Origin: Pseudomonadota bacterium
Lineage (GTDB): Bacteria; Pseudomonadota; Gammaproteobacteria; Burkholderiales; Burkholderiaceae_D
Reading direction: 5' to 3'
Assembly: GCA_018241865.1 (NCBI GenBank)
Contig: JAFECY010000049.1
Location: 1-8,348, forward strand
DNA: 8,348 bases
Below are positions 1 through 6,477 of the stretch, piece after piece. Positions within the stretch are counted from its first letter, which is position 1. Each line of letters begins with the position of its first letter. The notes under the pieces were generated by a model, which saw only the letters and a list, made by a program, of their open reading frames with translations, was not told the origin of the DNA and did no database searches. A program made the position numbers and the translations under genes.

Positions 1-2
1 CC

Positions 3-890
3 AGCAAAGAAAACATTGCGCGTATCACCGCCGCGGTGAGAATGTATCCGCAAGCCACCAGCTTGGTGAAGGAAGAAGAAGTCTCGATGAAGAAAATGAT
101 CTACATGAAAGTACAGGTCATCGAGATGAAAAAATCCTTGCTGGAAAACATCGGCCTGCAATGGCCAGGTTCCGCCCCTGGCCCGATGCTCGGCTTCTCC
201 GGCAATCTCGGCAGCAACCGCCCGCAGACCCAAGGCGCACTGAAGGGCATCTTGCCGATGCCTGACAGCGGCTTGCTGACTTATCTGGGCATTTCCACAC
301 TCATCAACACCACCATCAACTTGGCCAAGAACAACGGCGATGTTTATATGCTGGCCGAGCCCGAACTGTCGGCGCGCAGCGGTGGCGAAGCCAAATTTTT
401 GGCTGGTGGTCAGATTCCACTGCCGGCGACTTCCGCTCTTGGCGGTGGCTCGGTGGAGTTCAAGGATTACGGTATCCGCCTAGTCATCAAACCCAGCGCC
501 GACGACCAAGGTAATGTGATGGCCTCCATCAAAACCGAAGTCAGCAGCATCGACCCTTCGGTGCAAGTGCAAGGCATCCCCGGCTTCCTGACCCGTCAAT
601 CCGAAACCGAAATCAACGTCAAGAACGGCCAGACCATCGTCATGTCGGGTTTGGTCAATTCGGAAATGACCAACGATTCGACCCGGATTCCTGGCCTGAG
701 CAATATCCCCGTGTTGGGTCGCTTGTTCCGCTCTGATAATTTCAAATCGGGCCGCACCGATCTCGTCATCTTGGTGACGCCGACCATCACCGATCCGGCC
801 TCCACCATCAACCGTGAGCGCATCGAAAAAGGTATCGATATGCGTCAGCGCTTCGAGCGCAAACTGAGCAACCAAGACATCGTTGATTAA
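3..890 (+). CDS. cpaC: Tad pilus outer-membrane secretin, C-terminal part (CpaC/RcpA family), 5' end outside window
   Basis: Forms the outer-membrane ring through which the Flp/Tad pilus leaves the cell. The frame is open from the first complete codon (position 3), so the GTG at 36 and the ATG at 42 are internal codons, not starts. About 295 codons are visible. The early stretch MIYMKVQVIEMKKSLLENIG matches the region leading into the secretin domain of CpaC-type proteins. It is followed by GGEAKFLAGGQIPLP and VEFKDYGIRLVIKP, and then by the secretin C-terminal signature IPGLSNIPVLGRLFRS with the closing TDLVILVTPTI strand. The BON/N-terminal domains and signal peptide must lie upstream. The gene ends in TAA 17 bases before the ATPase gene. 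Family assignment is firm. The choice of CpaC/RcpA rather than another secretin rests on the Tad genes that follow. Confidence 0.93.
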   Translation, partial: SKENIARITAAVRMYPQATSLVKEEEVSMKKMIYMKVQVIEMKKSLLENIGLQWPGSAPGPMLGFSGNLGSNRPQTQGALKGILPMPDSGLLTYLGISTLINTTINLAKNNGDVYMLAEPELSARSGGEAKFLAGGQIPLPATSALGGGSVEFKDYGIRLVIKPSADDQGNVMASIKTEVSSIDPSVQVQGIPGFLTRQSETEINVKNGQTIVMSGLVNSEMTNDSTRIPGLSNIPVLGRLFRSDNFKSGRTDLVILVTPTITDPASTINRERIEKGIDMRQRFERKLSNQDIVD

Positions 891-895
891 AGATT

Positions 896-900
896 GAGGA
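896..900 (+). promoter_or_regulatory. Ribosome binding site of the FHA-TadA gene
   Basis: GAGGA lies seven bases upstream of the ATG at 908, inside the short gap after the secretin stop codon. It is one of the better Shine-Dalgarno sequences in the window and supports the 908 start, which places the FHA domain at the very N-terminus. Confidence 0.7.
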
Positions 901-907
901 TTCAAGC

Positions 908-2590
908 ATGTTATTGATCGCCGTCACCACGCCCAAGGGCCAACGCACCGAAGAAGAGTGCACCATCGACAGCTGCACCATCGGCAAGGGCGATGATAAT
1001 CGCATCATCCTGCAGGGATGGTCGGTCGGCCGTTCACACGCCACCCTCCACCGCCGTCAGGATGGTGTGCACGTGCAAGACCATGGCAGTTCGGCTGGCA
1101 CTCGGATCAACAACCAGAAATTCAGCGGCAGCTATGGACCGTTGAAATCGGGTGACAAAATCAACATCTGCGATTACGTCTTAGAAGTGCTTGATTTGGG
1201 AGTGGATGAAGGCGCAGCAACACCGGCAGCAGCTCCTTCAGTAGCTAAACCAACTGCGGCCACCACCGCTACAGCAATGGAACATGCGCTCGACGAAGCG
1301 CCCTCCGCCGAAGCGACCGAGACGATCAAAGTTCTCAAACACTTGCATCAGCAACTCATCAAGCAAATGGATTTACGCCGGGTCGATGTCAATCGGCAAA
1401 GCGAAGATGAGTTGCGCGAAAACACCAAGGTTATGTTGGAAGAAATTGTCGCCGGCGACAAAAGTATTCCTGCGCACATGGACAAGGCGATACTGGTCAA
1501 GCGCGTGTTGGACGAAGTGGTCGGCCTCGGCCCGCTGGAAGACCTGATCGCCGACGAATCGGTGTCGGAAATCATGGTCAACTGCGCCGACGAAATTTTT
1601 ATCGAACGCGGCGGCCAGTTACGCAAATCGGACATCACCTTCACCAGCAATCAAGCCGTACTATCGGCGATCGAACGCATCGTCACGCCAATCGGCCGTC
1701 GTATCGATGAAAGCTCGCCGATGGTCGATGCGCGCCTGAAAGACGGCTCGCGCGTCAACGCCGTGATTCCGCCGCTGGCTTTGAAGGGCGCGAACATCAC
1801 CATTCGTAAGTTCTCGAAGAAAAAACTGGTCGGCGAAGACTTGATTAAATTCGGTTCGATGACGCCGATCATGCTCAATTTTCTCCAGACCGTAGTGGAG
1901 CAAAAAGCCAACATCATCATCTCTGGCGGTACCGGCTCCGGCAAAACCACGCTGCTCAACGTGATGTCGAGTTACATCCCGCGCGACGAACGCATCGTCA
2001 CCGTCGAAGATGCGGCCGAACTGCAACTCAGTCAACCTAACTTAGTCGGCCTCGAATCGCGTCCGGCCAACGCCGAAGGCAAAGGTTTGGTGGCGATTCG
2101 CGACTTAGTCAAAAACTGTCTGCGTATGCGCCCTGACCGTATCGTGGTCGGCGAATGCCGTGGCGGCGAAGCACTCGATATGCTGACCGCGATGAACACC
2201 GGCCACGACGGCTCGCTCACCACCGCCCACGCCAACACGCCGCGCGACTGCTTGGCACGTATCGAGGTGATGGTCATGATGGCCGGCATGGATTTACCGG
2301 TACGCGCCATCCGCGAACAAATCGCTTCGGCGGTCAAATTCATCGTCCAGCAAAACCGCTTTTCCTGTGGCTCGCGCAAGATCACCCACATCACCGAAAT
2401 CACCGGCATGGAAGGCGATGTCATTCAGTTGCAAGATATCTTCCTCTACCATCGCGAAGGCTTCGGCCCTGACGGCAAGGTGCGCGGCAGACACGCCGCC
2501 ACTGGCCAGATTCCCGAATTTTACGAAGAGCTATCCGGGCGCGGCATGGAAATCGACTTCGGCATGTTCGCAGAGGGCAAACGACAGTGA
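908..2590 (+). CDS. cpaF: Tad pilus assembly ATPase TadA/CpaF with N-terminal FHA domain
   Basis: Hexameric cytoplasmic ATPase of the type II/IV secretion superfamily that powers Flp pilus assembly on the TadB/TadC platform. It has 560 residues, longer than usual CpaF because of an added N-terminal domain. Residues ~1-97 form an FHA fold (GKGDDNRIIL at 26-35, GRSHA at 41-45, HGSSAGTRINN at 59-69). Residues ~98-140 are an Ala/Pro/Thr-rich linker. The ATPase N-domain covers ~140-320 (LGPLEDLIADESVSEIMVN). The core follows: Walker A GGTGSGKTT (K346), Asp box VEDAAEL (E367, D368), Walker B region RIVVGECRGGE (E416) and His box TGHDGSLTTAHANTP (H433, H441), so the motor looks catalytically intact. 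In the FHA domain the usual GR arginine is K27, the SRxH serine is G41 and the NGT asparagine is A63, so phosphothreonine binding is doubtful. A GAGGA ribosome site supports the start. The 3' end overlaps tadB by four bases. Confidence 0.96.
   Translation: MLLIAVTTPKGQRTEEECTIDSCTIGKGDDNRIILQGWSVGRSHATLHRRQDGVHVQDHGSSAGTRINNQKFSGSYGPLKSGDKINICDYVLEVLDLGVDEGAATPAAAPSVAKPTAATTATAMEHALDEAPSAEATETIKVLKHLHQQLIKQMDLRRVDVNRQSEDELRENTKVMLEEIVAGDKSIPAHMDKAILVKRVLDEVVGLGPLEDLIADESVSEIMVNCADEIFIERGGQLRKSDITFTSNQAVLSAIERIVTPIGRRIDESSPMVDARLKDGSRVNAVIPPLALKGANITIRKFSKKKLVGEDLIKFGSMTPIMLNFLQTVVEQKANIIISGGTGSGKTTLLNVMSSYIPRDERIVTVEDAAELQLSQPNLVGLESRPANAEGKGLVAIRDLVKNCLRMRPDRIVVGECRGGEALDMLTAMNTGHDGSLTTAHANTPRDCLARIEVMVMMAGMDLPVRAIREQIASAVKFIVQQNRFSCGSRKITHITEITGMEGDVIQLQDIFLYHREGFGPDGKVRGRHAATGQIPEFYEELSGRGMEIDFGMFAEGKRQ
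2572..2577 (+). promoter_or_regulatory. Ribosome binding site for tadB inside the ATPase gene
   Basis: AGAGGG lies nine bases before the GTG at 2587. It sits inside the last codons of the ATPase gene and supports the GTG start that overlaps the ATPase stop (GTGA). Confidence 0.6.
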
Positions 2591-3438
2591 ACAGCCTGGC
2601 GCTCGTATTGATCGTCGGCCTGCTGGCCGCGCTCGCCATCATCTGGTTGCTGATGCAGGCCGGACAATCGGTATTGGTCAAACAGAAATCGGAGCTGGAA
2701 CGATCGGCCAAAACCACACTGGCCGACATGTTCATCTTCCTCGATGCCACCCAGATGTTTTACTACAACGTCGCGGCACTAATCGTGCTGCCGACGCTGG
2801 TCTGGCTGTTTACCAACAACCCTGTTTTTGTCACCTTCACGGCGGTGGCGACACTGATCCTACCCAAGTATTACATCAAGACCATGGCCGCGCGGCGCCT
2901 CAAACGATTCGAGGAGCAATTGCCCGATGCGTTGCTGATGGTATCCGGCGCGATGCGTGCCGGCGCCAGTTTGACGGTGGCAATGGAATCGATGATTAAG
3001 GAACAGAAACCGCCGCTGTCGCAGGAATTTGATTTGATGCTGCGCGAACAGCGTCTCGGCGTCGATTTCGATACGGCGCTGGTCAATATGGAAAAGCGTA
3101 ATCCGATCCAGGATTTTTCGTTGGTCGTATCCGGTCTGCGTATCTCGCGTGAGGTCGGCGGCAACTTGGCCGAAATTCTCGAATCGCTCGCCTCCACCCT
3201 GCGTGAAAAAGCCACGATGGAAGGCAAGATCGAGAGACTCACCGCGCAAGGCAAGATGCAAGGTCTCATCATGTCGTGCCTGCCGCTGCTGATTATGGCG
3301 GCGCTCAACTGGATCGAGCCCAAAGCCATGGGCACGATGTTCACTACCTTGTTCGGTTGGGTGACCCTAGCGGTAATTCTAGTCATGATCGTCATTGGTT
3401 ACCTGTTCATCCGCAAGATCACCACTATCGACGTATGA
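2587..3438 (+). CDS. tadB: Tad pilus inner-membrane platform protein TadB
   Basis: Polytopic inner-membrane protein that, with TadC, forms the platform on which the ATPase acts. It has 283 residues, about the normal length. One hydrophobic segment lies at the N-terminus (~4-23), a pair at ~58-95, and two more near the C-terminus (~226-275). Between them is the cytoplasmic T2SSF/GspF-type domain, beginning FEEQLPDALLMVSGAMRAGASL and containing FSLVVSGLRISREVGGNLAEILESLASTLREK, both characteristic of TadB. The start is GTG at 2587, sharing four bases with the ATPase stop (GTGA), with AGAGGG upstream, so translation is probably coupled to the ATPase. TadB rather than TadC is assigned from its position directly after the ATPase and from the REVGGNL motif. 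Confidence 0.94.
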   Translation: MNSLALVLIVGLLAALAIIWLLMQAGQSVLVKQKSELERSAKTTLADMFIFLDATQMFYYNVAALIVLPTLVWLFTNNPVFVTFTAVATLILPKYYIKTMAARRLKRFEEQLPDALLMVSGAMRAGASLTVAMESMIKEQKPPLSQEFDLMLREQRLGVDFDTALVNMEKRNPIQDFSLVVSGLRISREVGGNLAEILESLASTLREKATMEGKIERLTAQGKMQGLIMSCLPLLIMAALNWIEPKAMGTMFTTLFGWVTLAVILVMIVIGYLFIRKITTIDV

Positions 3439-3469
3439 CCTTCGCACAAGCACAAGACAGGTTCTCGCC

Positions 3470-4357
3470 ATGATTCCAACCTCCCTCATCGCCCTCATCA
3501 TCGGCATTTCTACCGGCTTCTCCATCCTATTGATCGGCCACAGCCTATCCAAGCTCAAATCGGAAGTGCCGAAAGAAGAGCGCGAATACATGGATCCGCT
3601 GCCACCCATCCTGCGCATGTCTTGGCCGATCATTACCTTTTTCGAATACCATTTCGCTTCACGCTTTCCATCGGCATGGCTAGAAAAAGCGCATAAACGT
3701 TTACAAGAAACCGGCGTTGGCTACATTCTGACTGCCGAGCAGTATTACGCCGTACGAATTTTTTCGACCATCGTCGCCATCTTGCTGGCAATGTTTTGCA
3801 TGAAAGCGTTAGACAGTTTTTCGCTGCAAATTCTGTTTGCCGCCGCCTTGATTGGCAACGTCTATCCGCAACTTTGGCTGCGCGACGTGCGTAACCGTCG
3901 TGAAAAAGAAATCCTGAAAGCACTGCCGGTTTATCTCGACTTCATCACCCTCGCGGTGGAAGCCGGCCTGAATCTCACCGGCGCTATCAAGCAGGCTATG
4001 GACAAGGGGCCAGCCGGCGCGCTGCGTAATGAATTCCAGATGATTACGCGCGACCTGCGCGCCGGCGTGCCGCGTGCCGACGCTCTGCGCCGCATGGAAA
4101 CGCGACTGAACATGAAGGCCATCACCAGCTTCGTCGGCACCGTGATCCAAGCCGAAAAAATGGGCGCTTCCGTCGGCGCGGCGCTGCGGATTCAATCGCA
4201 ACAGCGCCGCATCGAGCGCTTCCAGCGCGCCGAAAAGCTGGCGATGGAAGCACCGGTCAAGCTGATTTTGCCGCTGATCGCCTTCATTTTCCCCGTGACC
4301 TTCATCGTGCTGGCCTACCCCATCATCGTCAAGTTCATGCAGGAAGGCATGCTGTGA
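3470..4357 (+). CDS. tadC: Tad pilus inner-membrane platform protein TadC
   Basis: Second GspF-like platform protein, expected to pair with TadB in the inner membrane. I start it at ATG 3470 (MIPTSLIALIIGIS), which gives 295 residues and puts a hydrophobic segment right at the N-terminus. The same frame is open back to a GTG at 3395, but that would overlap tadB by 44 bases and add a polar leader with no ribosome site, so I reject it. A weak ACAGG at 3457-3461 precedes the chosen start. Hydrophobic segments appear at ~5-24, ~95-135 and ~265-288. The T2SSF domain includes ALPVYLDFITLAVEAGLNLTGAI, RDLRAGVPRADALRRM and FVGTVIQAEKMGASVGAALRIQS, typical of TadC. The 3' end overlaps the next gene by four bases. 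Confidence 0.93.
   Translation: MIPTSLIALIIGISTGFSILLIGHSLSKLKSEVPKEEREYMDPLPPILRMSWPIITFFEYHFASRFPSAWLEKAHKRLQETGVGYILTAEQYYAVRIFSTIVAILLAMFCMKALDSFSLQILFAAALIGNVYPQLWLRDVRNRREKEILKALPVYLDFITLAVEAGLNLTGAIKQAMDKGPAGALRNEFQMITRDLRAGVPRADALRRMETRLNMKAITSFVGTVIQAEKMGASVGAALRIQSQQRRIERFQRAEKLAMEAPVKLILPLIAFIFPVTFIVLAYPIIVKFMQEGML
4341..4347 (+). promoter_or_regulatory. Strong ribosome binding site for the DUF192 gene
   Basis: AGGAAGG lies six bases before the GTG at 4354. It is within the tadC coding sequence and is the strongest Shine-Dalgarno match noticed in the window. It decides the GTG start for the DUF192 gene. Confidence 0.75.
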
Positions 4358-4707
4358 AATTGGGGGCTATCTTTCTCGATAACCGCTGCGTCGTGCCGCG
4401 CGTCTGGAACGCCGGCAACGCGTGGGAACGCGGACGCGGTTTGCTAGGCCGACCGCCGCTGACCGAGGGGGAAGGCCTGCTCATCAGCCCCTGCCGCATG
4501 GTGCATACGGTCGGCATGGGTTACAACCTCGACCTCGCCTTCCTCGATCGCGGTGGCAAAGTGCGTAAGCTCGTGAGCGGCCTGCGTCCGACCCGCATCG
4601 CCGGCAGCCTGCCCGCCTACGCCACGTTAGAACTGGCACCGGGAACACTGGCGCAAACCGGTTTAAAAAAAGGCGATCAACTCACTTGGCGTGAGACGAG
4701 CTTATGA
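4354..4707 (+). CDS. DUF192 family protein of the Tad locus
   Basis: A 117-residue protein of the DUF192 family (PF02643), whose biochemical role is not established. The family pattern is visible: RGRGLLGRPPL near residue 27, then GEGLLISPCRMVHTVGMGYNLDLAFLDRGGKV, and TLELAPGTLAQTGLKKGDQLTW at the C-terminus. Many DUF192 proteins are exported, but no signal peptide or lipobox is visible here, so this one is probably cytoplasmic. The start is GTG, sharing four bases with the tadC stop and preceded by AGGAAGG. The 3' end shares ATGA with the TPR lipoprotein gene. Being coupled on both sides to Tad genes implies a role in pilus assembly or its control, but the sequence does not say which. Confidence 0.88.
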   Translation: MKLGAIFLDNRCVVPRVWNAGNAWERGRGLLGRPPLTEGEGLLISPCRMVHTVGMGYNLDLAFLDRGGKVRKLVSGLRPTRIAGSLPAYATLELAPGTLAQTGLKKGDQLTWRETSL

Positions 4708-5207
4708 AGCGCTTATCTTTTTTTCTGTTGCCACTTTTGCTCAACGCCTGCGCCATGCTGCCGAGCGAGCAAAACAATATTTACGATCTGCGTCGCGAAG
4801 CGCAGATCGCCTATACCGGCGAGCAGGATGAGCGCGCAGAAAAACTGTTGCTCGGCCTATCGCGCGCTGCACCCAACGACGCCGAAACTTGGTTCTACCT
4901 AGGCAATCTGTACGCCCGCACCAATCGCCCGGAGCAAGCGACCCAGGCCTATCAAAAAGCTCTGATGCTCAAAGGCAGCGACGCCAAAGCTTGGCACAAC
5001 ATCGGCGTTGTGCGGGTACGCGAAGCTTGGGCCGCCTTTATTCAGGCTTACAGTCTCGCTCCCGTCAATGACCCCATGCACGCCAAGCTCGAAGCCTTGA
5101 TTTCTGCTATGGAAAAAATTCCGCTGGAAGGCTTGACGCGCAACGCGCCCGCAGCGTCAGCGCAACCATCGGCAATGCCGGCATCTCCAGCCGCCGCCGC
5201 AAAATGA
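4704..5207 (+). CDS. tadD: TPR-containing lipoprotein, TadD-like
   Basis: Probable outer-membrane pilotin/accessory lipoprotein of the Tad apparatus; TadD proteins are TPR lipoproteins needed for Flp pilus assembly. It has 167 residues. The N-terminus MKRLSFFLLPLLLNAC is a lipoprotein signal peptide with C16 as lipidated cysteine. Alanine at +2 argues for sorting to the outer membrane. Residues ~27-58 look like a divergent TPR and ~60-93 (AETWFYLGNLYARTNRPEQATQAYQKAL) are a canonical one. A third unit (~95-122, AWHNIGVVRVREAWAAFIQAYSLAP) is about five residues short between its two helices. The C-terminal ~25 residues are Ala/Pro/Ser-rich. The start overlaps the DUF192 stop and its own stop overlaps the next start (ATGA both times). 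The TadD name rests on architecture and position, since TPR sequence alone is not diagnostic. Confidence 0.85.
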   Translation: MKRLSFFLLPLLLNACAMLPSEQNNIYDLRREAQIAYTGEQDERAEKLLLGLSRAAPNDAETWFYLGNLYARTNRPEQATQAYQKALMLKGSDAKAWHNIGVVRVREAWAAFIQAYSLAPVNDPMHAKLEALISAMEKIPLEGLTRNAPAASAQPSAMPASPAAAAK

Positions 5208-5947
5208 ACAATCGGCCACGCATCCATCCACGCGCACGCCAAGGCGGACAAGCCATGGCCGAGTACATCTACGTCTTTCCGATTCTCATCATGCTCATCA
5301 TGGGCGCGATTCAGTTCGGCTTCATTTACCAAACCAAGGCAACCTTGAACTACGCCACGTTCAACGCCACCCGTCAGGGCGCGATGAATAACGGCTCGAT
5401 GGCAGCCATCGTCGATGGCTTGACCTCGGGCATGATGCCGCTGTTTACCCACAGCAGCAGTACCGGCGGCACGCGCGACATGAAGTTGCTGAAAAACGCG
5501 TGGAAAGCCGCCAACGATCAAATGAGCGATCCCAAGCTCACCATGATTACCATCGTCAACCCAACCAGTGCCGCCCTCAGCGCCTATCAGAGCAAATCCG
5601 AGTCCGGCAGCGAGATTCCGAATGACAATCTGATGTATCGCTCAACCGATATCTCAGGTGGCGGCATGAATATCCAAGACGCCAACTTGCTGAAGGTGCG
5701 CGTGACCTATTGTTATCGCATGGCGGTGCCCATCATCAACAAACTCATTTTCAACCTAGCGATCGACCCGCCACCAACGCCGGTCATCGGCAAAACCGCT
5801 GCCGACATGCTGGCATCGGAAGGCGGCGGCTCCACTAGTAAACGCTGCACCGGCATCGATGGCGAATACCGCATTCCTGTCACATCCGAAGCCATCGTGC
5901 GGATGCAAACACCATTCAAAAACCCCGGTAAATGGGTAGGCCCATGA
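5204..5947 (+). CDS. tadE: TadE-like minor pseudopilin
   Basis: Minor pilin-like protein of the Tad system, 247 residues. A positively charged leader (MNNRPRIHPRARQGG) is followed by QAMAEYIYVF and a single hydrophobic segment (~22-43, IYVFPILIMLIMGAIQFGFIY), the TadE-like (PF07811) arrangement. The leader should be cut after G15 by the dedicated prepilin peptidase (TadV/CpaA), which is not in this window. The rest would be a periplasmic domain of about 200 residues. Its only two cysteines, C170 (TYCYRM) and C215 (SKRCTG), could form a disulfide. It is larger than many TadE proteins and could equally be called TadF- or TadG-like. No obvious ribosome site precedes the ATG, which overlaps the tadD stop (ATGA), so translation is probably coupled. 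The 3' end overlaps the DUF805 gene. Confidence 0.86.
   Translation: MNNRPRIHPRARQGGQAMAEYIYVFPILIMLIMGAIQFGFIYQTKATLNYATFNATRQGAMNNGSMAAIVDGLTSGMMPLFTHSSSTGGTRDMKLLKNAWKAANDQMSDPKLTMITIVNPTSAALSAYQSKSESGSEIPNDNLMYRSTDISGGGMNIQDANLLKVRVTYCYRMAVPIINKLIFNLAIDPPPTPVIGKTAADMLASEGGGSTSKRCTGIDGEYRIPVTSEAIVRMQTPFKNPGKWVGP
5246..5266 (+). other. Predicted prepilin peptidase cleavage motif G|QAMAEY
   Basis: Codons 15-21 of the TadE-like gene encode GQAMAEY. With cleavage after the glycine, glutamate is at +5 and tyrosine at +6 of the mature protein, the pattern known for Flp-type pilins processed by TadV. A hydrophobic helix starts immediately afterwards. Confidence 0.7.
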
Positions 5948-6477
5948 TGACGACGACCGACCAGAACCTCACGCCAGTGATGCAGGAACGCGTCGGCATG
6001 TTTTCGCTGCGCGGCCGAATGGGTCGCGCGCGGTATATCGCCTATACACTCGGCACCATCTTTTTATTGTTTCTCGTCATGCTGTTAGCCGGCACGGCGC
6101 TCATGCTCGCAGGCCCTTTCGGACGGATGCTCTACATCGTCTTCGCCATCCTATTGTGCTATGGTCTGCTGCCACTCTGCTTCGCCATCTTGACGATCCG
6201 CCGGGCGCATGACTTCAACTTCCGCGGTTGGATCGCCCTGCTACTGTTCGTTCCCATCGTCAATCCACTGCTGTTCTGGCTGATCCCCGGCACCAAACAA
6301 GACAACACCTACGGTCCCGCGCCGCAGGAAGACCCGCTTTACATCAAACTCGCCGCTGTCATCCTGCCCTTCCTCCTGATCGGATTCTATCTCGCCACCG
6401 GCGAGATGCGCATCTATCGCCAGGAAGCGGATACGCCCACGCAGCCCGCTACTTCACTCAAACCCTACACGCCATGA
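5944..6477 (+). CDS. DUF805 family inner-membrane protein
   Basis: A 177-residue integral membrane protein of the DUF805 family (PF05656), of unknown biochemical function. Family marks are the opening MFSLRGRMGRARYIAYTLG, the central RRAHDFNFRGWIALLLFVP (usually RRLHD..rSGW) and the closing TKQDNTYGPAPQEDP. About four hydrophobic segments are seen (~30-57, ~62-85, ~96-115, ~133-150), with a short hydrophilic Pro/Thr-rich tail. The last membrane segment lies after the YGP motif, making it somewhat longer than a minimal DUF805 domain. I start at ATG 5944, which shares ATGA with the tadE stop and has GGGTAGG just upstream. The in-frame ATG at 5932 would overlap tadE more and is less likely. The stop overlaps the next start. 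Its place among pilus and cNMP-fold genes suggests a membrane partner for the latter, as inference only. Confidence 0.85.
   Translation: MMTTTDQNLTPVMQERVGMFSLRGRMGRARYIAYTLGTIFLLFLVMLLAGTALMLAGPFGRMLYIVFAILLCYGLLPLCFAILTIRRAHDFNFRGWIALLLFVPIVNPLLFWLIPGTKQDNTYGPAPQEDPLYIKLAAVILPFLLIGFYLATGEMRIYRQEADTPTQPATSLKPYTP

Noticed and set aside
36..44. GTG 36 or ATG 42 as the start of a short secretin-like gene.
   Set aside because: The frame is open to the window edge and the residues before it (SKENIARITAA) continue naturally, so the gene is simply cut by the window.
1348..2424. Long open frames on the minus strand opposite the ATPase gene (for example 1348-1650, 1651-1959 and 2032-2424).
   Set aside because: They lie wholly inside a clearly conserved gene, are rich in Arg/Ser of the kind produced by antisense reading of GC-rich codons, and show no recognisable domain.
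2367..2999. A 210-codon + strand frame crossing the ATPase/tadB junction.
   Set aside because: It is in a different frame from two confidently assigned genes, has low-complexity Arg/Ala/Thr-rich content and no recognisable motif. It is a shadow frame.
3395..3469. N-terminal extension of tadC from a GTG at 3395.
   Set aside because: It would overlap tadB by 44 bases and add a polar segment before the natural hydrophobic N-terminus. ATG 3470 fits better.
6228..6473. Extended start of cNMP protein 1 inside the DUF805 gene.
   Set aside because: The extra 82 residues are Arg/His-rich out-of-frame translation of DUF805. The ATGA overlap at 6474 gives a start that fits the domain.
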